Shown in pieces: positions 1 to 8,263 of a stretch of 64,000 nt of DNA. The stretch is from Sphingobacterium alkalisoli. GTDB lineage: Bacteria; Bacteroidota; Bacteroidia; Sphingobacteriales; Sphingobacteriaceae. Every line of letters starts with the position of its first letter. Positions within the stretch are counted from its first letter, which is position 1. A program made the position numbers and the translations under genes. The stretch covers positions 743,723-807,722 of the forward strand of contig NZ_SUKA01000002.1 in the NCBI RefSeq assembly GCF_005049105.1, in the 5' to 3' direction. The notes below the pieces were generated by a model, which was not told the origin of the DNA, searched no databases, and saw only the letters and a list, made by a program, of their open reading frames with translations.

Positions 1-1493
1 CGATCGAAGTGAGCAACGAGGTCAATGTGGGCGGTACGATCGAACTGAATATTACAGGTCATGTTCCTGCGAATGCTACGGGTACGGTTAAGAACGGTAT
101 CGAAGTAGATGACGATGAAGACGAGACACCACCGATCCCGGTAGACAATAAGTCGAACTTAAGTATTACGAAAGTAGCGGATCAAGCGCGTGTAACAGCG
201 GGTGCGACTACAACATTTACGGTAACAATCACCAATAATGGACCTTCGGATATTGCAAGTGGAAAAGTGATCAACTTGAGTGAAATACCAAGTGAAGGTC
301 TTGCGATCACTGGATATGAAGTGACATCCGGAAACGGAGCGGCTGTAGGAACCGGCAATACGGCAACAGTTACGACGAATGCTAACATTGCAGTGGGCGG
401 AACGATTATAGTAAAAGTTGCAGCTGCTGTAGCGACGGATGCGCCAGCAACAATTAGCAATGCGATCAAAGTATGGGGGCCAGATAAGCCAACAACAGAA
501 GATCCGGATGACGAGGACGAAACTCCTGAGATTCCAGTAGATCGCGAATCTGTATTGAGCATTACGAAAGTAGCAGATGAAGCCGTTGTGAAAGCAGGAG
601 AAAGTACAACATTTACGGTGACGATCACTAATAACGGTCCTTCGGATATTGCAAATGGAAAAGTAATCAACTTAGGTGAAATACCAAGCGCTGGACTTAC
701 AATCACTAATTATGAAGTGACTTCAGGAAATGCGGAAGCAGATGGAACGGGGAATACAGCTACTGTGACTACAAGCACCGCAGTTGCAGTGGGTGGTACC
801 ATTACAATGACAGTGACGGCAGATGTAGATGAGGAAGCACCGGCGACAATCACAAATGGTATTAAAGTTTGGGGGCCAGATAAGCCAACAACAGAGGATC
901 CGGATGATGAGGACGAAACACCCGAAATACCAGTCGAGTTCCCGTTAGTTGAGGCGGTAGATGATTTAGCTGAGGTGAAAGCTGGAGATATGGTTAAAAT
1001 ACCTGTCCTCGCTAATGATATCGTTAACGATGTGAGATGGGATATTGATCCATCTACCGTCGAACTTGTTCAAGGGCCTACTGGTGGGCGAGTAGAAGTG
1101 TTGTCATCGGGAGAGGTCGAGTTCTATGCACCTACTGACAATTTAGATCCAGTTACTTTTACGTATCGGGTGCAGGACATTAAGGGTAAATTCAGTAATG
1201 ATGCTACCGTAACGGTAACCATATTGCCAAATCCATTGGAAATTCCGAACGTGATTACACCGAATGATGATGGGTATAATGATTACTTTGTCATTAACGG
1301 GTTAGAAATGTATGATAAGGTTTCATTAAGTATCATCAACCGTTGGGGTAACGAAATTTATTTCAACGAAAATTATGACAATACATGGGGAGGCCTAGGA
1401 CTGAACGATGGAACATATTATTATGTCCTTAAAACGACGATGGATGGCAAAACTGAGTCGCATAAAGGTTGGGTGTTAATCAAAAGCAAATAA
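1..1493 (+). CDS. C-terminal part of a large secreted repeat protein (DUF11 repeats, type B T9SS sorting domain), 5' end outside window
   Basis: The reading frame is open to the left edge, so this is the C-terminal part of a larger surface protein and the GTG at 9 is unlikely to be its start. It shows tandem DUF11-type beta-sandwich repeats with a period of about 132 residues, each ending in an acidic Asp/Glu-rich linker followed by an IPV motif. A cadherin/Ig-like domain with a VLANDI motif follows (about residues 315-405 of the visible part). The last ~85 residues are a gliding-motility-associated C-terminal domain (ITPNDDGYND, INRWGNEIY, DGTYYYVL), the type B signal for export by the type IX secretion system. 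Known relatives are secreted adhesins whose export depends on a PorP/SprF partner, and such a gene follows 29 nt downstream. The ligand cannot be told from sequence. Confidence 0.9.
   Translation, partial: IEVSNEVNVGGTIELNITGHVPANATGTVKNGIEVDDDEDETPPIPVDNKSNLSITKVADQARVTAGATTTFTVTITNNGPSDIASGKVINLSEIPSEGLAITGYEVTSGNGAAVGTGNTATVTTNANIAVGGTIIVKVAAAVATDAPATISNAIKVWGPDKPTTEDPDDEDETPEIPVDRESVLSITKVADEAVVKAGESTTFTVTITNNGPSDIANGKVINLGEIPSAGLTITNYEVTSGNAEADGTGNTATVTTSTAVAVGGTITMTVTADVDEEAPATITNGIKVWGPDKPTTEDPDDEDETPEIPVEFPLVEAVDDLAEVKAGDMVKIPVLANDIVNDVRWDIDPSTVELVQGPTGGRVEVLSSGEVEFYAPTDNLDPVTFTYRVQDIKGKFSNDATVTVTILPNPLEIPNVITPNDDGYNDYFVINGLEMYDKVSLSIINRWGNEIYFNENYDNTWGGLGLNDGTYYYVLKTTMDGKTESHKGWVLIKSK
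162..945 (+). repeat. Two direct ~396-bp coding repeats (DUF11 units)
   Basis: Two copies of a unit with a 396-bp offset (for example ATTACGAAAGTAGC at 165 and at 561; GGGGGCCAGATAAGCC at about 475 and 871). The copies are nearly identical over the stretch encoding the WGPDKPTTEDPDDEDE linker. They encode repeated protein domains, and the array continues to the left of the window. Confidence 0.85.
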
Positions 1494-1522
1494 TTAGACA
1501 ATAGATCTTAAACGAATAATCC

Positions 1523-2536
1523 ATGAACAGATTAGCTAAAAAATATATGTTGTTGTTGTCCATCACCCTTTTAGGAATAAAAGGGTATGGACAACAGAAC
1601 ATCCAATTTACCCAGTATATTTTTAATTCGATCAGTGTAAACCCCGCTTATGCTGGTTATAAAGAAGAGTGGTTTGGGCAAATGGGTTTGAGAAGTCAAT
1701 GGACAGGATGGGATGGTGCTCCCCAGACCGGAACCATTTCGATTGATGGGGTATTGGATCCTTACGAGAGAAGACATGGTGTAGGTCTTCAGGTCTCAGC
1801 TGATAAGTTGGGAGCACAAGCCGCCACAAGTATTTATGCAAACTATGCGCTACGCTTGCAATTGGATAGGGCAGATGAGCATCGTTTAAGCTTGGGTATT
1901 GCAGGAGGCGTGACACAGTACAGTCTTGATGGTGCAAAATTGGTGACTATTGACGACGATGATCCCATTCTACCTACTGGCAAGATTGGAACCTGGCGTC
2001 CGGATATTCGTTTAGGTGCTTACTACAGCAATCCGCGTTGGTATGCAGGAGTATCTGTGCAGGATCTGTTTGCTGGAAGTGAAAGTGGAGAAGATTATCA
2101 GTTTAATCAAAATTCATTAGAGAGTTTATACCGCAACATTCACGGCTATTTTATCGCCGGAGCACTGTTTGAATTAGAAAGGGGTTTATTGCTTCGTCCC
2201 AGCATACTGATAAAAGATGACTTTAAGGGACCGACCTCACTAGATTTCAATGCGATGTTTATTTTTAATGACAAGTTTTGGATCGGTGCAGGATACCGTA
2301 CTCGTTCGAGAATATTTAATAGGGATTATACCGATTATTCTGCGAATAAATTGAGCTCTTTGAATTCGGTGAGTGGAATTGCTCAGTTCTATGTTTCCCC
2401 AAAATTTCGTATTGGCTACTCTTATGATCATATGTTGAATCGCTTGAGTGGTTTGCAGAACGGTACACATGAGGTAACATTAGGAGTCACATTCGGTCGC
2501 GTAGGTAGACAGGTATTAAGTCCAAGATATTTTTAA
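1523..2536 (+). CDS. PorP/SprF family type IX secretion system membrane protein
   Basis: The 337-residue protein has an N-terminal signal peptide (MNRLAKKYMLLLSITLLGIKGYGQ) and then the family hallmark 'FTQYIFNSISVNPAYAGYKEEW'-type start read as QNIQFTQYIFN and NPAYAG. The rest is an outer-membrane beta-barrel of the PorP/SprF family. In gliding Bacteroidota, SprF-type proteins are encoded next to and needed for export or anchoring of a particular type B substrate. The gene sits 29 nt behind the repeat protein and 72 nt before the OmpA-family gene, so the three probably form one transcription unit. Function as a dedicated partner of the upstream protein is inference from this arrangement. Confidence 0.9.
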   Translation: MNRLAKKYMLLLSITLLGIKGYGQQNIQFTQYIFNSISVNPAYAGYKEEWFGQMGLRSQWTGWDGAPQTGTISIDGVLDPYERRHGVGLQVSADKLGAQAATSIYANYALRLQLDRADEHRLSLGIAGGVTQYSLDGAKLVTIDDDDPILPTGKIGTWRPDIRLGAYYSNPRWYAGVSVQDLFAGSESGEDYQFNQNSLESLYRNIHGYFIAGALFELERGLLLRPSILIKDDFKGPTSLDFNAMFIFNDKFWIGAGYRTRSRIFNRDYTDYSANKLSSLNSVSGIAQFYVSPKFRIGYSYDHMLNRLSGLQNGTHEVTLGVTFGRVGRQVLSPRYF

Positions 2537-2608
2537 TCCGTTTTCAGACCAGCTATGTTCATCGCGGGGTGAATATTTGATATGAACATTTAGAATAAAT
2601 TTTTAAGT

Positions 2609-4567
2609 ATGAAACAATCAAGAATGCATAAGATAACTGTAGGTCTGCTTGCTTTGGGTTTCTGGACAGGCATTAGTCAATTCGGATATGCACAAGAGCA
2701 ACCTAGTCGTCAGCAAAGAGCCGCGCAACTCTATGAGAACATGGAATATGCAAATGCAGCTAAAGCCTATGAGTTAGTTGTTAATAAGGATAATCCAGAT
2801 GTCGAACAAATGGAGCGTCTCGCTTCATCTTACCTATACATTAACCAATATGCATTGGCCGAAAATTGGTATGCTCGTATAGTGGAACATGAAAAAGCAA
2901 GTGAGCAATCTTTTTGGGATTATGCCGAGGTTTTGCAGTTGCAGGGAAAATACAGCGAAGCAAAAATAGCCTATGCAAATTATCAGAAGAAATATGGCGA
3001 TAAAGCGGAAATATCACGTGCCATTATAGGTACAGACTCTGCCTTATTTTGGATGGAAAATCCTTCCAAACATGTTATAATGAACGAGCAGGACATCAAC
3101 ACATCGCTATCAGAATTTGGCTTGATACCCACTAGCGGTGGTGTATTATATGCTGCGGAACCAAATAGTTTGCTGGCTGAAAAGAGTGGTATGACAGGGC
3201 AGCCTTATCTTAAAATATACTCGGCTACCCGGAATGACGATGGATCATTAAGCTATCCTAATGTGATGCCAGATTCATTTAATGAGTCACCATTTCACTT
3301 AGGACCCATTGTCACGGATGCAAAAGAAGAGGTATTATATGTAACGCGTACCTATCCAGGTAAGCAGGTCGAAAAATATCGTGCAAATGGACAGAAATGG
3401 AGGAAACAGAACCTTGAATTAAAAATATATAGAAAGCAAGAAAATAATTGGGTAGAGGAGGATTTTGCGTATAATAACGTAAAAGAATATTCTGTAGGAC
3501 ATGCGGCATTGAGTACGGATGAAAATACACTTTATTTTTCATCAGATATGCCAGGAGGAAATGGCGGTGTAGATATCTGGTTCTGTAGTAAGCAGGCCGA
3601 CGGTAGTTGGGGAGCACCAGTGAATGCTGGGAGTAGTATCAATACAGATGGAGATGAGGTATTCCCTTCGGTGTTTGATAATCTATTGTATTTTTCCAGC
3701 ACTGGTCATGTAGGTATGGGGGGCTTAGATATTTTTCAAGCAAGAGGACAAAGAGGTAATTTCGAAAAACCTAAAAATTTAGGTTATCCTGTAAACTCTC
3801 CATCGGATGATTTTTCCTTTGTAGTTGTAGGGGATAATTTGGACGAAAATTTTGGATACCTTTCGTCGAATCGCCAGGGCGGTATTGGAGCGGATGATAT
3901 TTATTCTTTTCGGTACGAAAAGCCGAAAATTACGGTTACTCTGGAAGGTATGACACGGGATAAAAAGACTGGAGAATCGTTATCTTTTACTACTGTCAGT
4001 TTATCAGATGAAACCGGCAAGCTTGTGTCAACAAGTAGCAGCGATGATAAGGGGGCGTTTAGTTTTGATATTGATAGGAATACAGCATATTTGGTTTTGG
4101 CGGATAAAGCGGGGTATATGGCAGATAGCGTTTCTGTACCGGGAGTAATACCACAACAAGATACTACGATACATGTGGTGTTGAATTTGCAACCTGTTAA
4201 TAAAGTAGGTGAAAAATTCGTGCTTGAAAATATCTACTATGATTTCGATAAGCATAATATCCGTCCGGATGCTGCAATAATCTTGGATAAATTGGTTACT
4301 ACTCTTCGTAATAATCCTACGCTTAGAATTGAACTTTCAAGTCATACCGATAGCCGCGGGAGTGATTCTTATAATAAGAAGCTTTCTGACAGAAGAGCAA
4401 AATCTGCGGTGGACTATATCGTAAGCAAAGGAATTGGCGCCGACCGATTGGTAGCGAAAGGATACGGTGAAACCCGCTTAGTTAACAAATGTTCTAACGG
4501 AGTAAAATGCAAGGAAGCAGAACATCAACAAAATAGGAGAACCGAGGTAGAGGTACTAGCCTTTTAA
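2609..4567 (+). CDS. OmpA family protein with TPR, PD40 repeats and peptidoglycan-binding domain (PorE-like)
   Basis: The 652-residue protein has a signal peptide (cleavage near FGYAQ, residue 29), TPR-like helices at about 35-140, PD40/beta-propeller repeats at about 150-440 (DMPGGNGGVDIW, GLDIFQARG, GADDIYSF), a carboxypeptidase-regulatory-like beta-sandwich at about 445-530, and a C-terminal OmpA domain at about 540-650 (IYYDFDKHNIRP, SHTDSRGSDSYNKKLSDRRA) that binds peptidoglycan. This domain order matches the PorE/SprE-associated proteins found beside PorP/SprF genes. It probably tethers the outer-membrane PorP partner to the cell wall. A strong terminator follows. Confidence 0.9.
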   Translation: MKQSRMHKITVGLLALGFWTGISQFGYAQEQPSRQQRAAQLYENMEYANAAKAYELVVNKDNPDVEQMERLASSYLYINQYALAENWYARIVEHEKASEQSFWDYAEVLQLQGKYSEAKIAYANYQKKYGDKAEISRAIIGTDSALFWMENPSKHVIMNEQDINTSLSEFGLIPTSGGVLYAAEPNSLLAEKSGMTGQPYLKIYSATRNDDGSLSYPNVMPDSFNESPFHLGPIVTDAKEEVLYVTRTYPGKQVEKYRANGQKWRKQNLELKIYRKQENNWVEEDFAYNNVKEYSVGHAALSTDENTLYFSSDMPGGNGGVDIWFCSKQADGSWGAPVNAGSSINTDGDEVFPSVFDNLLYFSSTGHVGMGGLDIFQARGQRGNFEKPKNLGYPVNSPSDDFSFVVVGDNLDENFGYLSSNRQGGIGADDIYSFRYEKPKITVTLEGMTRDKKTGESLSFTTVSLSDETGKLVSTSSSDDKGAFSFDIDRNTAYLVLADKAGYMADSVSVPGVIPQQDTTIHVVLNLQPVNKVGEKFVLENIYYDFDKHNIRPDAAIILDKLVTTLRNNPTLRIELSSHTDSRGSDSYNKKLSDRRAKSAVDYIVSKGIGADRLVAKGYGETRLVNKCSNGVKCKEAEHQQNRRTEVEVLAF

Positions 4568-4586
4568 TAGAATACATGTTTCTACA

Positions 4587-4625
4587 AAATGAGCCCGGAT
4601 GATTTATCCGGGCTCATTTTTTTTT
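4587..4625 (+). terminator. Rho-independent terminator after the OmpA-family gene
   Basis: Perfect stem GAGCCCGGAT/ATCCGGGCTC with loop GATTT, followed by nine or more T. It ends the repeat protein - porP - ompA unit. Confidence 0.9.
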
Positions 4626-4716
4626 AAAAAAGTTGAGAAAATAAATCCATTCGCTTCATCTTCTCGTATATGGTATTAAATAGGTAATCGAACGATAACT
4701 AAAAACAAATTATACC

Positions 4717-5436
4717 ATGAAAAGACAAGAAACTAAAAACCCATCTATCGCTACACAGGAAGAAGTAGCACATGATGGTCGATTGAGAAGACGTGACTTC
4801 TTACGATTTGCCGGCGCAAGTGCAGCAGGAATTGCTGTTCTTGGAGTAAGTAGCTGTAAGAAGGATAATGACCCGATCGATATGGGTGGTAAAGGTTATT
4901 ATTTTGGCAGTGGAGATATCGCTATTCTCAATTATGCCTATGCGTTGGAGCAATTAGAGGCGGCATTTTATATTCAAGTTGCGAATTCTTTCTATACCGG
5001 AATCACGGATTGGGAACGCATGCTTTTTACTGATCTTCGCGACCATGAAGTGGCTCATCGTGAATTTTTCAAGACTGCTCTAGGAAATAGCGCGATCAAA
5101 AATTTAGAATTTAATTTTTCTGCGGTGAACTTCTCTAGCAGAAACAGTGTTTTGGCAACAGCTAAAGCTTTTGAAGATCTTGGGGTGTCGGCCTACAATG
5201 GCGCCGGTTGGTTGATTAAAGATGAAAATTACCTTTTACTGGCAGGTAAGATCGTATCCGTTGAAGCAAGGCATGCTGCTTTGGTACGTGATCTGATCGA
5301 CAATGGAACATTTGCTAACGACGAAGTAATCGATAGTAACGGACTGGATGTCTCTAAAAGTCCTAGCCAGGTGTTGCAGATCGCTGCTCCATTTATCAAA
5401 ACACAAATTGATGTAAAAGATTTACCCACCTATTAA
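4717..5436 (+). CDS. Ferritin-like (Ferritin_2) Tat lipoprotein
   Basis: A 239-residue protein with a twin-arginine signal (RRRDFLRFAG, residues 24-33) that ends in a lipobox (VSSC, Cys47), so it is probably a Tat-exported lipoprotein. The mature part is a four-helix ferritin-like domain with Glu/His motifs in each helix: YALEQLEAAFY, DHEVAHREFF, AFEDLGVSAY and SVEARHAALV. The family is widespread in Bacteroidota and its substrate is unknown; a di-metal site is likely from the motifs. The next gene encodes a second member 11 nt downstream, and an ECF sigma/anti-sigma pair faces it. Confidence 0.88.
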   Translation: MKRQETKNPSIATQEEVAHDGRLRRRDFLRFAGASAAGIAVLGVSSCKKDNDPIDMGGKGYYFGSGDIAILNYAYALEQLEAAFYIQVANSFYTGITDWERMLFTDLRDHEVAHREFFKTALGNSAIKNLEFNFSAVNFSSRNSVLATAKAFEDLGVSAYNGAGWLIKDENYLLLAGKIVSVEARHAALVRDLIDNGTFANDEVIDSNGLDVSKSPSQVLQIAAPFIKTQIDVKDLPTY

Positions 5437-5447
5437 TCCCTCATAAG

Positions 5448-6275
5448 ATGAATTTATTTAATATTTTCGAAACGATAACGCAAGTTGATCCTGAATTCAA
5501 CGAACGCGTAAGCCCTCGTCGTGAAGCAATTCGCAATATGGCTTCCTTTGGTAAAAAAGTGACATTGGCGGCGATGCCGTTTATGATAAGCGACTTATTC
5601 AAAAAAGCGTATGGGCAGACACCAACCGATGTGAATGGTGTGCTAAATTACGCACTTACGTTGGAATACCTGGAAGCAGAGTATTATACGTTAGGTGCTG
5701 CGGCTTCTAATCTTGTACCCTCGGGTAAACCTATGGGTGCCATTACAACGATCAGGGATCATGAGGTAGCACATGTTAATTTCTTGAAACAGGTTTTGGG
5801 AAATAATGCGGTCTCTAAACCTACATTCGATTTTACCGCTGGGGGTACATTTGCAAATGTATTCAGCGACTACGATACGTTTTTAGCGTTGGCGCAGGCC
5901 TTTGAAGATACTGGAGTACGTGCCTATAAAGGACAGGCAGCTATCCTTAAGGGAAATAAAGTTGTATTGACGGCTGCATTACAGATCCATTCGGTAGAAG
6001 CGAGACATGCTTCGCATATACGGCAGATGCGGAGAGCTCGAGGTGGTGCCGCAGCAAATCAAAAGCCATGGATTACGGGAGCCAATGATAGTGGAATTGG
6101 AGCTGTTGTGGATCCGATCTATGCAGGGGAAGATAACAAGGTGCAAGCTGGTGTAGATATTACTACGCTAAACGGTACAGGTGGAAAAGTCTCTATGGAT
6201 GCGGCAACCCAATCATTTGATGAACCATTAACTGCAACGGCAGTGCTGAATATTGCTCAACTGTTTATAAAATAA
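5448..6275 (+). CDS. Ferritin-like (Ferritin_2) protein, second copy
   Basis: A 275-residue paralogue of the preceding protein. The N-terminus carries twin arginines (RR at 24-25), a hydrophobic stretch and AYGQ, consistent with an atypical Tat signal preceded by about 20 residues, but with no lipobox cysteine. Ferritin-like motifs are YALTLEYLEAEYY, DHEVAHVNF, FEDTGVRAY and SVEARHASHI. An insertion of about 50 residues follows the last Glu/His helix. It is co-transcribed with the upstream copy (11-nt gap). Confidence 0.87.
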   Translation: MNLFNIFETITQVDPEFNERVSPRREAIRNMASFGKKVTLAAMPFMISDLFKKAYGQTPTDVNGVLNYALTLEYLEAEYYTLGAAASNLVPSGKPMGAITTIRDHEVAHVNFLKQVLGNNAVSKPTFDFTAGGTFANVFSDYDTFLALAQAFEDTGVRAYKGQAAILKGNKVVLTAALQIHSVEARHASHIRQMRRARGGAAANQKPWITGANDSGIGAVVDPIYAGEDNKVQAGVDITTLNGTGGKVSMDAATQSFDEPLTATAVLNIAQLFIK

Positions 6276-6297
6276 GTTAGTCTAGGTAGTGGTACCG

Positions 6298-6332
6298 GAG
6301 GGTTTGTCTAAATTGGCAAACCCTCTTTTTTA
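6298..6332. terminator. Terminator between convergent ferritin-like and anti-sigma genes
   Basis: Stem GAGGGTTTG/CAAACCCTC with loop of about 10 nt, followed by six T on the plus strand. It lies between two converging units and may serve both. Confidence 0.8.
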
Positions 6333-6333
6333 T

Positions 6334-7149
6334 TTAGATATTGCCCATCACATAAAGTTGCGATAATGTAGGTGTAGGATTTCCACCTTCTTTTTCTAGG
6401 GTGATGGCAAACGCCTGTGCCGTAGCAATTCGATGCATCGTCTTTATTTCATCGAGCTTATCCAATGGAAATACACCCGCATCCACTGGTGTGCCATCTA
6501 CAATGGCCCACAATTGATATTGCATACCTTCAGGGGCAACGGGTAGATTTTCCATACTTAAATAGACATCTGTCGTATTTATATTCCAGAATACATGCGC
6601 TTTAAGGTTTGGATGTTGTTCTACTCCCGTGAGGGTTATGGTTTTGATAGCTGGATCTTGAAGCAACTTCCATTTGTTTTGAAGTGATTGAAGCACTAAC
6701 AGATTCGTTTCATTTGTTGCAGCTAATTCACTAATCAGCGTATCGCGACGTTTATTCTCTTGGTGAAGATAAATAGCAGTACCTACACTTAATGCACATA
6801 ATAGGGAAGCGGCGACAGTTAGGTTTCGGAACGTAACCAAACGTTTCGAAAAGGATGTATCTTCGATAGTTGGTCTATTATCCGCAAGAATGGAAGGAGT
6901 CGCTTCTGAAATATCTGTAACGGGCTCCTGCGCGATTTTGCTCCAGATCAAATCTTTAATTTCTGTTGGAGGTGGTATAGCATGAACACTAGCAAAGTCT
7001 TCAAGCGTTTTTTGCGCTTCAAGGATGGCTTGCTCGACTTCAAGATTATTTTTGCGTACGCATTCTAAGATACTCACCTCTTCTTCAGTGGCGAGTCCCA
7101 TGACATAAGCTTCAATAATGCCTGACGATATGTATTCTTTTATGTCCAC
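6334..7149 (-). CDS. Anti-sigma factor, RskA/anti-sigma-K family
   Basis: The 271-residue protein starts with a cytoplasmic zinc-less anti-sigma helical region (IEAYVMGLATEEEVSILE, residues 11-28), has one membrane segment at about 110-130, and a periplasmic RskA domain (GMQYQLWAIVDGTPVDAGVF, AFAITLEKEGGNPTP). It lies 2 nt after the ECF sigma gene on the same strand, so it almost certainly binds and inhibits that sigma factor. The signal it senses is not visible in the sequence. Confidence 0.9.
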   Translation of the reverse strand: MDIKEYISSGIIEAYVMGLATEEEVSILECVRKNNLEVEQAILEAQKTLEDFASVHAIPPPTEIKDLIWSKIAQEPVTDISEATPSILADNRPTIEDTSFSKRLVTFRNLTVAASLLCALSVGTAIYLHQENKRRDTLISELAATNETNLLVLQSLQNKWKLLQDPAIKTITLTGVEQHPNLKAHVFWNINTTDVYLSMENLPVAPEGMQYQLWAIVDGTPVDAGVFPLDKLDEIKTMHRIATAQAFAITLEKEGGNPTPTLSQLYVMGNI

Positions 7150-7151
7150 TA

Positions 7152-7709
7152 TTATTGGTATTCTTTTAATATTCTTTTTAATTCTAAGAGCGCTCCTCGG
7201 GTACGTGTCTTGACTGTACCTATAGGTATATCAAGTTTAACCGCAATTTCCTGCTGCGTATATCCTTCAAAATATGCCATCTCAATTAGTAGCTTCCAAT
7301 CTGTTTTTAACTCGTTGAGTACATTTTTAAAACCGATAAAATCTACATCCTCTGCAATAGTAAAGTTATGTTTTTCCTTATCATCTACGATATTTGGAAG
7401 AGATTGGTTTTTTTGCTCGTTCTGAACACCCTTTGATTTGATACAATCTATTGCTACATTACGAGCAATATTAATCATCCAGGTATAAAGCCTTCCCTTT
7501 GTTGCATCAAAAGTATCTACATGATTCCATATTTTGACAAATACATCCTGAATTACTTCATCTGCATAGGTTTTGCTGCGTACTATTCGTATGATGACGC
7601 CATAGAGCGCGCCTGCATAGTTGTCGTAAAGATAATTAAATGCCCGTTGATCCTTATTCTGCAATAAAGAGATTAGTGTTTTTTCCTCAAGATAATGTAT
7701 TGGGCTCAA
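7152..7709 (-). CDS. ECF RNA polymerase sigma factor (SigK-like)
   Basis: Sigma region 2 (AFNYLYDNYAGALYGVI, DEVIQDVFVKIW) and region 4 (FEGYTQQEIAVKLDIPIGTVKTR) are clear, giving a typical ECF factor. The frame can be extended to a TTG at 7730, but a good promoter (-7 box 7728-7735) overlaps that codon, so I prefer the TTG at 7709, which gives 185 residues starting MSPIHYLEEKTL. It is translationally linked to the downstream anti-sigma gene. The pair faces the two ferritin-like genes, and their control by this sigma factor is only an inference. Confidence 0.88.
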   Translation of the reverse strand: MSPIHYLEEKTLISLLQNKDQRAFNYLYDNYAGALYGVIIRIVRSKTYADEVIQDVFVKIWNHVDTFDATKGRLYTWMINIARNVAIDCIKSKGVQNEQKNQSLPNIVDDKEKHNFTIAEDVDFIGFKNVLNELKTDWKLLIEMAYFEGYTQQEIAVKLDIPIGTVKTRTRGALLELKRILKEYQ

Positions 7710-7727
7710 GCAATTCGTCTTAGATAC

Positions 7728-7758
7728 CAAACTTAAATAAATTTCTTTTTATCTGCAA
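7728..7758 (-). promoter_or_regulatory. Promoter of the ECF sigma/anti-sigma operon
   Basis: On the minus strand, TTG (7756-7758), a 20-nt spacer and TAAGTTTG (7728-7735) match the Bacteroidota housekeeping consensus. The predicted start is near 7723, downstream of the TTG at 7730, which argues against that codon as the translation start. Confidence 0.65.
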
Positions 7759-7779
7759 GTCTAATTGTATATAAATCAG

Positions 7780-7811
7780 TTGTCTACTTTCAACTAAAAA
7801 ACGTAGTTTTG
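7780..7811 (+). promoter_or_regulatory. Promoter of rnpB
   Basis: TTG (7780-7782), a 21-nt spacer and TAGTTTTG (7804-7811) match the Bacteroidota consensus. The -7 box ends 5 nt before the predicted 5' end of RNase P RNA at 7817, which helps calibrate where transcription starts relative to this box. Confidence 0.7.
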
Positions 7812-7816
7812 CAATT

Positions 7817-8204
7817 GAAGCAAACTGGTTCTATCGCTGTTTCGTCTTAGACGAGAAAGAGGAAAGTCCGGGCAACATAGGGCGACACGCTTCCTAACGG
7901 GAAGGATTCTACTACGGTGGAATACAGAAAGTGCCACAGAAAATATACCGTCTACCAGCATGGTGGATAAGGGTGAAAACGTGAGGTAAGAGCTCACGGT
8001 CTTGTATGGCGACATGCATTACGGTAAACCTCGTGTGTTGAAAGACCAAATAGGTTGCGAAATTCGAAGGCTGCTCGTCTTCTACCGGTTTACCGGTATT
8101 CGCAATGGGTAGGTTGATGGAGCTTGCGCGTGAGTGCAAACCTAGATAAATGATAGAGAACTGATTTATTTCAGTTACAGAACCCGGCTTACAAGGTTTG
8201 CTTC
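7817..8204 (+). ncRNA. rnpB: RNase P RNA (bacterial class A)
   Basis: The conserved core GAGGAAAGTCCGGGC at about 7857 and the 3' element ACAGAACCCGGCTTAC at about 8177 are both present, as are GGTAAACC-type P-loop sequences. The ends pair perfectly as the P1 stem (GAAGCAAAC 7817-7825 with GTTTGCTTC 8196-8204), and eight or more T follow, so the P1 stem probably also terminates transcription. Length is about 388 nt, normal for this class. It is the catalytic RNA that matures tRNA 5' ends. Confidence 0.97.
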
Positions 8205-8263
8205 TTTTTTTTATTTTTACACCTAATACGTGTTTTAAGCTTAATTCTTTATATAAATTTTAT

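Noticed and set aside
182..706. Long minus-strand reading frame opposite the DUF11 repeats
   Set aside because: It mirrors the repeated coding sequence in a shifted frame, has a low-complexity composition and no start context. It is a shadow of the real gene.
162..945. Direct repeats considered as a CRISPR or mobile element
   Set aside because: The units are about 396 bp, in frame, and encode DUF11 domains with conserved protein motifs.
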